This document shows, in pieces, positions 7,584-16,254 of a stretch of 64,000 nucleotides of DNA. Both the position numbers and the translations under genes were made by a program. Origin of the DNA: Vibrio sp. STUT-A11 (GTDB lineage Bacteria > Pseudomonadota > Gammaproteobacteria > Enterobacterales > Vibrionaceae); NCBI RefSeq assembly GCF_026000435.1, contig NZ_AP026764.1:310001-374000 (forward strand). The letters run 5' to 3'. Each line of letters begins with the position of its first letter. Position 1 is the first letter of the stretch. The notes beneath the pieces were generated by a model. It did not search any database. It was not told where the DNA came from and saw only the letters and a list, made by a program, of their open reading frames with translations.

Positions 7584-8738
7584 CTAAAAGAACGATTTTA
7601 CCCATAAAACAATGCTATCCCAAATTTGGCCAAACCACGAAGCAGGTTCAACAGCTTGGTTGCTGACCAGTGGATAACTGGCTACGGTTTCATCGTTATC
7701 TTTCCAGACGACTTTACCAACCACTTCTCCTTGCTCAATTGGCGCCATCAAAGGCTCCTTGATTTCGACGCTCCTGTCTAATCCTGCGGTCATTGAGCGA
7801 GGCAAGGTCAAGTAAGCATCCTTCGGAAAGCTTGCTTCTATTTCACTCACCTTTCCCTTCCAAACTCTAACTTTTGATTCTACTTGTCCCTGTGTGGCCA
7901 CCTTCCTAGTGTCATAAAAGCGGAAACCATAGCTGAGCAAGTTTTTAGACTGACTGATGCGCGCCTGTGGGCTAGGTGTTCCCATCACGACAGATATCAA
8001 CCGCATTTTACCCTCGGTTGCTGAGCTGACCAGACTATACCCTGCGTTGCTGGTGTAACCTGTTTTGCCACCATCCACTCTTACAGACTTATCCCACAAC
8101 AGTTTATTACGGTTGTATTGGGTAATATCGTTCCACTTGAACACCTTTTCATTGTAAAGCGCATAGACATCAGGCACATCGTTGATGATCGATTGCATCA
8201 AGGTTGCCATATCGATAGGAGAAGTTTGAATCCCTTCACTATCAAGCCCGTGAGAATTTACAAAGTAAGTATCTTGAAGCCCGAGCTTTTCGGCCCAGCC
8301 ATTCATCAACGCAACAAATCCACGTTCACTACCAGCTATGTGCTCAGCAAGCGCAACACATGCGTCGTTTCCCGATTGAATAATGACACCACGCATTAGA
8401 TTCGCAACGCTGATTTCATCTTTCGGTTTGATGAACATTTTTGAGGAGCCGGGGAATTTTTCTGACCATGCATTTTCGCTGACCGTCACTAAATCATCCC
8501 AATTGAGTCGGCCTTCTTTGATTTCCTGACCCACAACATACGCTGTCATAAGTTTGGTTAAACTTGCAGGTGCTAATCCAGCTCTCCCGTTCTGTTCTGC
8601 AATAATGGCTCCCGATTGAAAGTCCATTAACACATACCCTTTTGCCTGTAACTGAGGTGGGCTTGGCGTAACCACTGCAAAGGCTGGCACGCTCACTAAA
8701 CAAGTCACGATAATCCATCGAGCCAGTGACACTTTCAT
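7584..8738 (-). CDS. dacA: D-alanyl-D-alanine carboxypeptidase (PBP5/6 class)
   Basis: 384 aa. Removes the terminal D-alanine from peptidoglycan pentapeptides in the periplasm. A signal peptide ends at about residue 21 (VPAFA). The serine-protease-like motifs of the S11 family are complete: SLTK at 59-62 (acylated serine S59), SGN at 122-124 and KTG at 225-227. A beta-rich PBP5 C-terminal domain follows, and the end (WDSIVLWVKSFF) is the amphipathic helix that anchors the enzyme to the inner membrane. Length is close to E. coli PBP5 (403). Monocistronic. Confidence 0.93.
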   Translation of the reverse strand: MKVSLARWIIVTCLVSVPAFAVVTPSPPQLQAKGYVLMDFQSGAIIAEQNGRAGLAPASLTKLMTAYVVGQEIKEGRLNWDDLVTVSENAWSEKFPGSSKMFIKPKDEISVANLMRGVIIQSGNDACVALAEHIAGSERGFVALMNGWAEKLGLQDTYFVNSHGLDSEGIQTSPIDMATLMQSIINDVPDVYALYNEKVFKWNDITQYNRNKLLWDKSVRVDGGKTGYTSNAGYSLVSSATEGKMRLISVVMGTPSPQARISQSKNLLSYGFRFYDTRKVATQGQVESKVRVWKGKVSEIEASFPKDAYLTLPRSMTAGLDRSVEIKEPLMAPIEQGEVVGKVVWKDNDETVASYPLVSNQAVEPASWFGQIWDSIVLWVKSFF

Positions 8739-8982
8739 TCAACATCCTCCACGATTCGCACTGCACTTTGTAGCAACTCTACTTAGCATAGCTCACTCAA
8801 CCAGTTGCACCAGTCGCTAATCGTTTCAATTCCTTGAACTTACGCTGATTTTACAAAAGAGAGTTAATGCTCAGGAGAGACCAACTCAGTTGCGGAATCT
8901 TGGTTAATCACGCATTTCCAAGTAAAGTAACGAGCGTAAGGTCTACTAGATGCTGAACCCAACAAGGATATAAACAATAACA

Positions 8983-10278
8983 ATGAATGCTCAATCGTTT
9001 GTCGACGCAGGATTACACTACACTCCTCACACATTTAAGGTCCCTTTGGATTACAAAGATGAGAGCAAAGGCACCATTGTAGTCTTTGCCCGCTCGGTTT
9101 GCCTGGTGGGAGATGAAGGCTCAACAAAGCCATGGCTGGTGTATCTCCAAGGTGGTCCCGGCTTTGCTTCTCCACGTCAAAATGGCCACAACGGCTGGAT
9201 AAAACGAGCGCTTCAAGAGTACCGGGTATTACTGCTTGATCAGCGAGGTACCGGAAACAGCTCAGTAATCAATCATCAAACGCTGGCGCACCTGACACCA
9301 CAGCAGCAGGCGGAACACCTGAGTCATTTCCGCGCAGACAATATCGTTCGTGATGCTGAATTTATACGTCAGCAATTTGGTGTAGAAAAATGGGCGATAT
9401 TAGGACAAAGCTTCGGTGGATTTTGCTCTTTAACCTATTTGTCGCTGTTCCCTGAAAGTCTGACTCGAAGCTACATTACTGGTGGCGTGCCATCTGTTTC
9501 GCGTCACCCAGACGATGTCTATCAAGCAACGTTTAAACGTACGATGGATAAAAACCGGGCGTTTTTCCAGCAATTTCCTAAAGCACAACAGCTTTGCCAA
9601 ACGATTGCCGATCACCTGCTAGAAAATGAAGAGTTCCTGCCAAATGGGCAACGCTTTACCGTTGAGCAATTCCAACAGATTGGGATTAATTTTGGGGTCA
9701 GCGATACCTTCTTACCAACGTATTACTGGCTTGAAAGCGCATTAATAGAAGTAAACGGAAAAGCGCAGCTGCGTTACGAATTTTTAAGTGACATGCTGGC
9801 GCAGCAAAACTTCCAAACCAACCCAATTTACGCCATTTTGCACGAATCGATATACTGCCAGGGCTTTGCTTCAAACTGGAGTGCACACCGGGTACGGCAG
9901 TCAAACCAAGCGTTTAACTATGAAAAAGGTAAGCCTTTCTACTTTACCGGAGAAATGGTTTTCCCATGGATGTTTGACCAATACGTTAACCTAAAACCAT
10001 TGAAACAAGCCGCTGAAATGCTGGCGAGTAAAGAAGATTGGCCATCACTTTATGACCAAAACCAACTGGCAATGAACCAAGTCCCGGTAAGCTGTGCGGT
10101 TTACGCCGACGATATGTTTGTGGAAATGGACATCAGCCGAGAAACACTCACATCCATGCCGAATGCAAAAGCGTGGATCACCAACGAATATGAACACAAT
10201 GGTCTGCGTGCTGACGGTGAGCGCATTCTGGATACCTTAATCGCTATGGGTAACCAGACTGCGGCGACTTTGGCTTGA
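8983..10278 (+). CDS. Alpha/beta hydrolase, peptidase S33 (proline iminopeptidase-like)
   Basis: 431 aa. It has the S33 features: oxyanion motif LQGGPGF (residues about 54-60), nucleophile elbow GQSFGG near 146-151 and a C-terminal histidine in NEYEHNG near residue 406. It also has the large helical cap region expected of prolyl aminopeptidases. No signal peptide, so it should be a cytoplasmic aminopeptidase for N-terminal proline or a related esterase. The start is at the ATG after ACAAGGATATAAACAATAACA, which contains an AAGGA far upstream (about 14 bases), so translation initiation may be weak. Stand-alone gene. Confidence 0.82.
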   Translation: MNAQSFVDAGLHYTPHTFKVPLDYKDESKGTIVVFARSVCLVGDEGSTKPWLVYLQGGPGFASPRQNGHNGWIKRALQEYRVLLLDQRGTGNSSVINHQTLAHLTPQQQAEHLSHFRADNIVRDAEFIRQQFGVEKWAILGQSFGGFCSLTYLSLFPESLTRSYITGGVPSVSRHPDDVYQATFKRTMDKNRAFFQQFPKAQQLCQTIADHLLENEEFLPNGQRFTVEQFQQIGINFGVSDTFLPTYYWLESALIEVNGKAQLRYEFLSDMLAQQNFQTNPIYAILHESIYCQGFASNWSAHRVRQSNQAFNYEKGKPFYFTGEMVFPWMFDQYVNLKPLKQAAEMLASKEDWPSLYDQNQLAMNQVPVSCAVYADDMFVEMDISRETLTSMPNAKAWITNEYEHNGLRADGERILDTLIAMGNQTAATLA

Positions 10279-10332
10279 CCAAAAGATTAACCAATCAGCC
10301 ATTATGCTTGTTTGATATCGATGGGTTTAATT

Positions 10333-10361
10333 GTATACCTGACCGTTTTAGTCAGGTATAC
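10333..10361. repeat. Perfect 11-bp inverted repeat upstream of trhO
   Basis: GTATACCTGAC (10333-10343) and GTCAGGTATAC (10351-10361), 7-base loop. There is no T-run, so it is either a weak terminator of the upstream hydrolase or an operator about 70 bases before trhO. Confidence 0.5.
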
Positions 10362-10430
10362 TCCGGGCCGTTAATTTAATGGTCGTCGACCACCTGTTTT
10401 ATTAAAGCCTGTTTTTTTAAAGGAAATCTC

Positions 10431-11411
10431 ATGAGTCAGTATGTTGTCTGTGCGCTGTACAAGTTTGTGGAACTAGGTAACTATCAAGAGCTACGCGAAC
10501 CATTGCTTGCACTGATGGAAAAGAACCAGATTCGTGGCACCCTTCTGCTGGCAAGTGAAGGTATCAACGGTACCGTTGCTTCCGACCGTGCGGGTATTGA
10601 TACCCTGCTTGAATGGCTAAATGCAGAGCCTCGTCTTGCGGGCACTGTTTATAAAGAGTCGCTTGCTGAGACACAGCCTTTTAACCGCACTAAAGTAAAA
10701 CTCAAAAAAGAGATCGTAACTTTAGGTGTTGAAGGCATCGATCCGCGTCATGTAGTTGGCACTTATATAAAACCAAAAGACTGGAACGATCTTATCGCAG
10801 ATCCAGAAGTGTTTGTTGTTGATACGCGTAATGATTACGAAATCGAAATCGGTACTTTTAAAGGTGCGGTAAACCCGAACACTGAAACTTTCCGTGAGTT
10901 TCCAGACTACGTAAAAGAAAACATGGACCCGACCAAGCATAAGAAAGTGGCGATGTTCTGTACCGGTGGTATCCGTTGTGAGAAATCAACCGCTTACATG
11001 AAAGAGCAAGGCTTTGACGAAGTTTATCACCTTGAAGGCGGCATCCTAAAGTACTTGGAAGAAGTACCACAAGAAGAGAGCATGTGGGAAGGTGATTGCT
11101 ACGTATTCGATGGTCGTGTTGCTGTAAACCACCAGCTAGAGAAAGCTGACTACGACTTATGTAACGCTTGTCGTCTGCCAATCACAGAAGAAGACAAACA
11201 GTCAGACCTTTACGAACAAGGCGTAAGCTGCCCTAAATGTCACGGTACGCATTCAGAAGAGCAGATTGCTCGATTCCGCGAGCGTGAAAAGCAAATTTCT
11301 TTAGCTGATCAACGTGGTGAACAGCACGTTGGCGGTGAAAGCGCGAAGCAACGTGAAGAGCGACGTGCGGCTAAGATTGCTCAAAAAGAAGCACAGCGTA
11401 AACAAGCCTAA
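10431..11411 (+). CDS. trhO: tRNA uridine(34) hydroxylase (rhodanese-related sulfurtransferase)
   Basis: 326 aa, same architecture as E. coli YceA/TrhO, which makes 5-hydroxyuridine at tRNA position 34 by an oxygen-dependent route. An N-terminal acylphosphatase/ferredoxin-like domain is followed by a rhodanese domain with active-site loop CTGGIRCEKS near residues 182-191. A zinc-ribbon-like CNAC...CPKC segment follows at about 245-270, and the tail is charged (REERRAAKIAQKEAQRK). AAAGGAAATCTC precedes the ATG. Monocistronic; a 14-bp perfect hairpin follows the stop. Confidence 0.93.
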   Translation: MSQYVVCALYKFVELGNYQELREPLLALMEKNQIRGTLLLASEGINGTVASDRAGIDTLLEWLNAEPRLAGTVYKESLAETQPFNRTKVKLKKEIVTLGVEGIDPRHVVGTYIKPKDWNDLIADPEVFVVDTRNDYEIEIGTFKGAVNPNTETFREFPDYVKENMDPTKHKKVAMFCTGGIRCEKSTAYMKEQGFDEVYHLEGGILKYLEEVPQEESMWEGDCYVFDGRVAVNHQLEKADYDLCNACRLPITEEDKQSDLYEQGVSCPKCHGTHSEEQIARFREREKQISLADQRGEQHVGGESAKQREERRAAKIAQKEAQRKQA

Positions 11412-11416
11412 CGCTT

Positions 11417-11447
11417 ATTGGCTAACCATATTCTATGGTTAGCCAAT
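11417..11447 (+). terminator. Terminator-like perfect hairpin after trhO
   Basis: 14-bp perfect arms (11417-11430 and 11434-11447) with a 3-base loop, six bases past the stop; short T-tail (TTTA). Confidence 0.6.
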
Positions 11448-11487
11448 TTACCTATTTACGAGTGACGAAAGATTAAGCGTCGCTGCG

Positions 11488-12360
11488 CTAAATACAGAAG
11501 TGACAGTTTTCTCGATCTAGGCCATGAGCACCAGCAAGATTTTTCAGGTGTGCTCTGCCCTCTGCAAGCCCCATCTCATAACCTTCAAGCAACACAGACT
11601 GACGCATTGATAAACGCTGTACATGAAAATTATCAGGCGGAGCAATAACGCGGATACGCGCATCTTCCGGCGGGTTACGAATAAACGCCAACGATTCGTT
11701 ATAGTTCTCTGTTCGGTGCAACATTGCTTCGACCATTTTAGGATGCTCGGCAAACAGCTTCTTAGTGAGCCAGGTTGTTTTGGCAGGCTTCTTCGAATAA
11801 TTCAGCGGGTGGGATAACACCACAGTAATGTCTCTCGCGCCTCTTCGGTAAGCTTCGCGAACCGGAATTGAGTCCGCCACGCCTCCGTCGGTGTAGCAGC
11901 CACCAGAAAAGCAAGGGGTATGTTTGTACGCGATAGGCAAAGCAGTCGTCGCTTCTAGCGCGTGATGGAAGTTATCGCGATTGACTCGATAGTAGTCAGC
12001 TTTACCTGTATCAACATTGGTTGTGGTCGCAAAAAATGGGATGCCATCGAACAGCTTCTTTTCATCGACTGGATATAAACGGTTAGACTCTTCAAATAAC
12101 CATTTAACGTCAATAAGGTCACCGCCCTTTATAAAGCGGGTTGGATCGAAGAAACGTTTACAGGTTGCAAGCTTGGTGATGATATTAATACTGCGATGTG
12201 GGTAATCAGTTAAGTAACCAATCAGATTCGATGCACCTGCCGATACACCGATTGCAAAATCAAACGGCTTGTAATTTTGCTCCATGAATGCGTCTAGCAC
12301 GCCACTAGCGAAGACGCCTCGCATCGCACCACCTTCAACCACAATTGCTTTTTTAACCAT
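11488..12360 (-). CDS. Patatin-like phospholipase
   Basis: 290 aa from the ATG at 12360, preceded by the strong GGGGAGGAAAC; the open frame continues upstream to 12483 but without a better start. The patatin Ser-Asp dyad is visible: oxyanion loop GGAMRG near residue 10, nucleophile elbow GVSAG near 38-42 and the DGG motif (YTDGGVADS) near 160. Such enzymes hydrolyse membrane lipids (lysophospholipase/acyl hydrolase). It lacks a signal peptide. It belongs to the YjjU-like bacterial group. Convergent with trhO. Confidence 0.85.
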   Translation of the reverse strand: MVKKAIVVEGGAMRGVFASGVLDAFMEQNYKPFDFAIGVSAGASNLIGYLTDYPHRSINIITKLATCKRFFDPTRFIKGGDLIDVKWLFEESNRLYPVDEKKLFDGIPFFATTTNVDTGKADYYRVNRDNFHHALEATTALPIAYKHTPCFSGGCYTDGGVADSIPVREAYRRGARDITVVLSHPLNYSKKPAKTTWLTKKLFAEHPKMVEAMLHRTENYNESLAFIRNPPEDARIRVIAPPDNFHVQRLSMRQSVLLEGYEMGLAEGRAHLKNLAGAHGLDRENCHFCI

Positions 12361-12522
12361 GTTTCCTCCCCAATACTGTGCTTCAAAATAGTATTGAAAG
12401 TAAGGCAATAGAAACAATTGGTTATTCTTATTATTTAGATAGGTGATTCCTATACTCAAGTCAGATTTCGCTACAAAGTACAACCTGTAACCATGCCTAC
12501 ACCTTACATAAGCCTAGTAGGA

Positions 12523-13164
12523 TTAAGAGAAAACGTTCTTATACGCTTCAGCAGCCCCATCTATCAGCATTTGAGTGCCAATGACCGCCAATATCAGACC
12601 CATCATTTTGGTCACAACATTGAGCGCACTAGGACCAACCGCTTTAACTAATTTATCGCCAAATAAGAACAGGATATAAGTAATAATACAAAGTACAGCA
12701 AATGAAATGATGGTAATGATTGTTTGATCAAACCCACCAGCGGTCGCAAAGTTCATCGCCGTTGCGATAGTGCCAGGACCGGCTAATATTGGCATCGCGA
12801 GAGGGGAAACCGCGATACTTAACGCTGCTTGTTGCTGGGCAGGTGAGTAAGCCTTTTCCTTGGTCTTTTGATGGGTAGTATCACCTTGTAGCATGTTGTA
12901 ACCAATCAAAAAGACCAGAATGCCGCCAGTAATACGCAGTGCATAAAGCGTAATCCCAAATAAATCGAAAATCAGTTTTCCCGCAATTGAAAACACCGCA
13001 ACGATGATAAAGGCAATGAATACGGAACGCAGTGCAATGGAACGAACCGTCTCTTTATCTTCATCTGCGGTTAAGCTCAAGAATATGGGAATATTCGCGA
13101 TAGGGTTCATGATAGCGAAGAAACCCATAAATACCGTTACTGTGTGAACGATTAACTCTTGCAT
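12523..13164 (-). CDS. MarC-family inner-membrane protein
   Basis: 213 aa with six hydrophobic segments; matches the MarC/YhgN family (UPF0056): GFFAIMNPIANIPIFLSLT near the N-terminus, TGGILVFLIGYNML and the SPLAMPILAGPGTIATAM segment. Family members are integral inner-membrane proteins of unclear function, once thought to be linked to multiple antibiotic resistance. Monocistronic on the minus strand, divergent from nfsA. Confidence 0.88.
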   Translation of the reverse strand: MQELIVHTVTVFMGFFAIMNPIANIPIFLSLTADEDKETVRSIALRSVFIAFIIVAVFSIAGKLIFDLFGITLYALRITGGILVFLIGYNMLQGDTTHQKTKEKAYSPAQQQAALSIAVSPLAMPILAGPGTIATAMNFATAGGFDQTIITIISFAVLCIITYILFLFGDKLVKAVGPSALNVVTKMMGLILAVIGTQMLIDGAAEAYKNVFS

Positions 13165-13391
13165 CTTTTTACCGCATGTAATTCATTGATTTTAAGACAG
13201 TATATACCCATATTTTCGGACTTGCCTGATTACTGATTGTCTCTGGTAAAACTTATGCTTTAAGACACACTTTTTTCGTTTGATCTTTTCTTTTGAGCTT
13301 TTTTCTTTGGAGAAAGTTTACCCAGCCATCAAATGCCGATAAGGTGAGTTCCACGAAATATGAAAACAATAACAAAGGATGTTAAATCATC

Positions 13392-14114
13392 ATGAACGAT
13401 ACGATTGAAACTATAATGAGCCACCGCTCGATTAGAAAATTCAGCCCGCAACCAATAGATAAAACTCAACTGGACACGATTATTCAAGCTGGCCTCGCTG
13501 CATCTTCTTCCAGCATGCTGCAAGTCGTTTCCATCATCCGAGTCACTGATCCAGAAAAACGCGCACAACTGGCGCAATACGCAGGTAACCAAGCTTACGT
13601 TGCGAGTGCGGCGGAGTTTTTAGTGTTCTGCATTGATTATCAGCGTCACTCGGCTATTAACCCTCAAGTACAAGCAGACTTTACCGAGTTAACACTGATT
13701 GGTGCCGTTGATTCCGGCATCATGGCGCAAAACTGTCTATTAGCAGCAGAATCACTGGGATTGGGTGGCGTATACATTGGTGGCTTAAGAAACAATGCTC
13801 AAGGTGTTGATGAGTTGCTCGGCTTACCTGCCAATACTGCTATTTTGTTTGGCATGTGTCTTGGTCATCCAGAACAAAATCCAGAAGTTAAACCTCGCTT
13901 ACCAGCAAAAGTGATCGTACACGAAAATCAGTACCAAGCTTTAAATCTCGAAGACATAAAAGCTTACGACCAAACCATGCACGATTACTACGCCACACGT
14001 TCAAGTAATCAAAAGCAAAGCACCTGGTCTGAGGAAGTGACGACGAAATTGGCCGGAGAGTCTCGCCCGCATATTCTGCCTTATTTAAATGGCAAAGGAT
14101 TAGCAAAGCGGTAA
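13392..14114 (+). CDS. nfsA: NADPH-dependent flavin reductase/nitroreductase (NfsA/Frp)
   Basis: 240 aa. FMN-dependent oxygen-insensitive nitroreductase of the NfsA/FRP group, cytoplasmic homodimer. The N-terminal HRSIRKF motif binds FMN phosphate, with AASSSSMLQ and LGGVYIGGLRNN following, and the C-terminal SRPHILPYLNGKGLAKR is the arm that binds NADPH. It is close throughout to V. harveyi FRP as I recall it, the reductase that supplies FMNH2 to luciferase, with scattered substitutions. No lux genes are present in the window, so the role here is probably general flavin or nitro-compound reduction. Confidence 0.92.
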   Translation: MNDTIETIMSHRSIRKFSPQPIDKTQLDTIIQAGLAASSSSMLQVVSIIRVTDPEKRAQLAQYAGNQAYVASAAEFLVFCIDYQRHSAINPQVQADFTELTLIGAVDSGIMAQNCLLAAESLGLGGVYIGGLRNNAQGVDELLGLPANTAILFGMCLGHPEQNPEVKPRLPAKVIVHENQYQALNLEDIKAYDQTMHDYYATRSSNQKQSTWSEEVTTKLAGESRPHILPYLNGKGLAKR

Positions 14115-14159
14115 ATTGAACGGACCAATGCCCTGACAATCGCTTAACGCCCTTAGCGG

Positions 14160-14283
14160 GTCATTCCAGCGAGACTAGGAATCTATTATCAGCAAGCTAA
14201 CAAATATAGGCATATTTTTGGCGTCAAAGTGCTCGGATATAAGATTCTGAATCACGCTCCTTCGTCGCTATCCAGAATGACGG
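14160..14283 (+). repeat. Dispersed intergenic repeat, copy 1
   Basis: Starts GTCATTCCAGCGAG, continues ACTAGGAATCTA, then AAGTGCTCGGA and CTGAATCACGCTCCTTCGTCG, and ends AGAATGAC. The same blocks in the same order occur at 50848-50981 and, inverted, at 34476-34597. Similarity to copy 3 continues outwards (CAATCGCTTAACG before, TAAACGAACGG after). The rest of the 452-base gap between nfsA and the DUF1835 gene holds no gene I can support. Confidence 0.75.
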
Positions 14284-14566
14284 ATGATTGTGATCTACCG
14301 TTCGCTGTTAAACGAACGGTATGATGCCAATCGAGGTGGGGCTTTGTTTTTATTAACGATCCCCACCCTGCCCCCTGATTTTCGGTTGCCAGTCATTCAA
14401 CCGTCGCCTATGATAAACGAGCTCACGCCTAAAGCACCCAACACTCGCGGAAAGAACTCGGTTCACGGCAATTTGGCTTCCCTGCATTTCCAGCAGGTAC
14501 AATCTGTTTTTACCTTCTTTAAGCTTCTGTTCAGGCGAGTGTGGAAGAGAATAAGAAAGGTGAAAA

Positions 14567-15835
14567 ATGCAACCTCACAATAGCTTCTCAATTAATCTCA
14601 ATCAGCAAAAAGTCATCGCTAAAAAGCGTTTAAAGGCAATTCGTCAACGTGACTTCAATACGCTAAATCTGGTTAAACAGTTTCACTCCCAACCCAAGGC
14701 TCTATCTTTCGAGTCTATTCGGCTTGCTGATGTTCAACATGCTTTAGCAAGAGAGCTCGGCTTACCGAGTTGGAACAAACTAAAAGCTCACGTGGAACGT
14801 TTAGAATCGCATAAGAACGCTATCGCTAAACGAGAAAAAGCGTTAGACAGTAGCCTGAGTACACTCCATGTTCGTTGTGGGCATGATATTCAGGAAAAGC
14901 TTAAAGAAAGCGGCTTTGAAGGTCGGTTTCTACCCATGATTGATCCACTATGCATGGGTCCTATTCCTAAAGCTGAGCAATCATTTTTAGTCATACGCGC
15001 TCAGTTCGTTGTTGATACGCTGCTGCCCGTCATGGGGCATAAAGAATCTGTTCAAAACGTCGCTCAGCAAGAGCAGCGTAACGTAGAGACTCTGCTAGAC
15101 GATAAGTTTGAGCGCATCGTATTTTGGGTGGAGCATGATAGCTATGATCAACTCATGTTGATCCGTTGCCTGACTTATCTTGAGAACGTAAAAGATAAAG
15201 TCATTGAGATTATTGAATTGAACCAATTCCCAGGTACAGAACGTTTTATCGGCTTTGGACAGCTACCCGCAGAGGCGATTCGTTCATGCTGGCATGATCG
15301 CAAGCCGATAAACGCAAGATTAATGAGCCAGGCCAGTCGGTGTTGGCAAGCTATCACAGAAGAAACGCCAGATTCTATTGTCTCTTTATTAGATCAACAT
15401 GAATTGGATTGCTTGCCAAATATAAATGCAGTTCTTATGCGGCATTTGCGCGAGCTCCCCCATTCAATGTCAGGGTTGAGCTTCACTCAGCGTCTCGCAC
15501 TCAATGCACTTAAGGAACAAAGCAACGCGATTTCAGTGAGTAAGTGGTTTCAGCTTTATCAGCAGAGCGAACCTTTACCCTACCTGGGTGATGTGATGTT
15601 CTACGCACTGGTCCTTCCTTTAGCGACCAATGAGAAACCACTGATAGCTGTAGATGCGTTAGAAAAAAACTGGTGGGAGCAACAAGTGTGTATAACCGAG
15701 CATGGAATACAGTGCTTAAACGGTAACGCTAAATTTGAGCAACAATATTGGGTTGGTGGAATTCCAAACAACAACAAAAGCCGTTGGGAGTGGGATCATG
15801 TGCAGCTATCTAGCCTGTCCCATGTACCATGTTGA
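14567..15835 (+). CDS. DUF1835 domain-containing protein
   Basis: 422 aa, cytoplasmic. Residues about 1-75 are a helical, basic leader with an ankyrin-like ARELGLPSWNKLKAHVE motif. The middle carries the DUF1835 pattern: HVRCGHDIQEKLKESGFEG, then DPLCMGPIP and later FWVEHDSYDQLML and FIGFGQLPAEAIRSCWHDR. A DUF3658-like C-terminal half follows. The function of the family is unknown; members are often near sigma factors or nucleotide-signalling genes but not here. Start at the ATG after GAAAGGTGAAAA. Stand-alone gene. Confidence 0.75.
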   Translation: MQPHNSFSINLNQQKVIAKKRLKAIRQRDFNTLNLVKQFHSQPKALSFESIRLADVQHALARELGLPSWNKLKAHVERLESHKNAIAKREKALDSSLSTLHVRCGHDIQEKLKESGFEGRFLPMIDPLCMGPIPKAEQSFLVIRAQFVVDTLLPVMGHKESVQNVAQQEQRNVETLLDDKFERIVFWVEHDSYDQLMLIRCLTYLENVKDKVIEIIELNQFPGTERFIGFGQLPAEAIRSCWHDRKPINARLMSQASRCWQAITEETPDSIVSLLDQHELDCLPNINAVLMRHLRELPHSMSGLSFTQRLALNALKEQSNAISVSKWFQLYQQSEPLPYLGDVMFYALVLPLATNEKPLIAVDALEKNWWEQQVCITEHGIQCLNGNAKFEQQYWVGGIPNNNKSRWEWDHVQLSSLSHVPC

Positions 15836-16254
15836 TATGGCGCTGAATTTACCTACTTAGTGGCTAAAAATAAGAGAGCGATACGGATAGTGAGATAAAT
15901 GTGTTGCTCGAATTATCGACTATTAATGCGCATTATATAAACAAGCTTAAGTTGCATATTTAGTCCCGCATGGTTGGAGGTGAATAACCACTAGCTCAAT
16001 ATGCAACCAAACCGCAAAACAAGAAAGTGTAACAAAACGTAAACAGTAGTTTTATACTCGATAAAAGTGTTAAAAAATAGCCATTACAACCAACCACAAA
16101 GTTAAATAAGTGTTAAAGTGACATTTTTTATGGTGACCCTGGTCACATCTACTGACCAAGAATAGGTTTTTTCTTTCGTGTTTTTTCACTCCGCTGCTAA
16201 CCTGCACGCCACTTTGAAGTGAACTCAGAGTGCATAACTATAAGGAGTGTTCTC
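15836..16254. other. 419-base intergenic region upstream of the symporter gene
   Basis: AT-rich, no credible ORF. The only signal I can name is the CRP-like site at 16132-16147, about 110 bases before the start codon. A SD (TAAGGAG) is present before 16255. Confidence 0.5.
16132..16147. promoter_or_regulatory. CRP-like binding site
   Basis: GGTGA-CCCTGG-TCACA: nine of ten conserved positions of TGTGA-N6-TCACA. Suggests catabolite control of the downstream symporter. Confidence 0.55.

Noticed and set aside
8118..8399. 93-aa ORF opposite dacA
   Set aside because: A shadow of the conserved dacA coding strand with no independent support.
13392..14114. Possible link to bioluminescence (luxG/fre-like)
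   Set aside because: Frp/NfsA is widespread in non-luminous Vibrio and no lux gene is present.
14284..14583. 99-aa plus-strand ORF
   Set aside because: It begins inside the dispersed repeat flank, runs into the DUF1835 gene and has no recognisable features.
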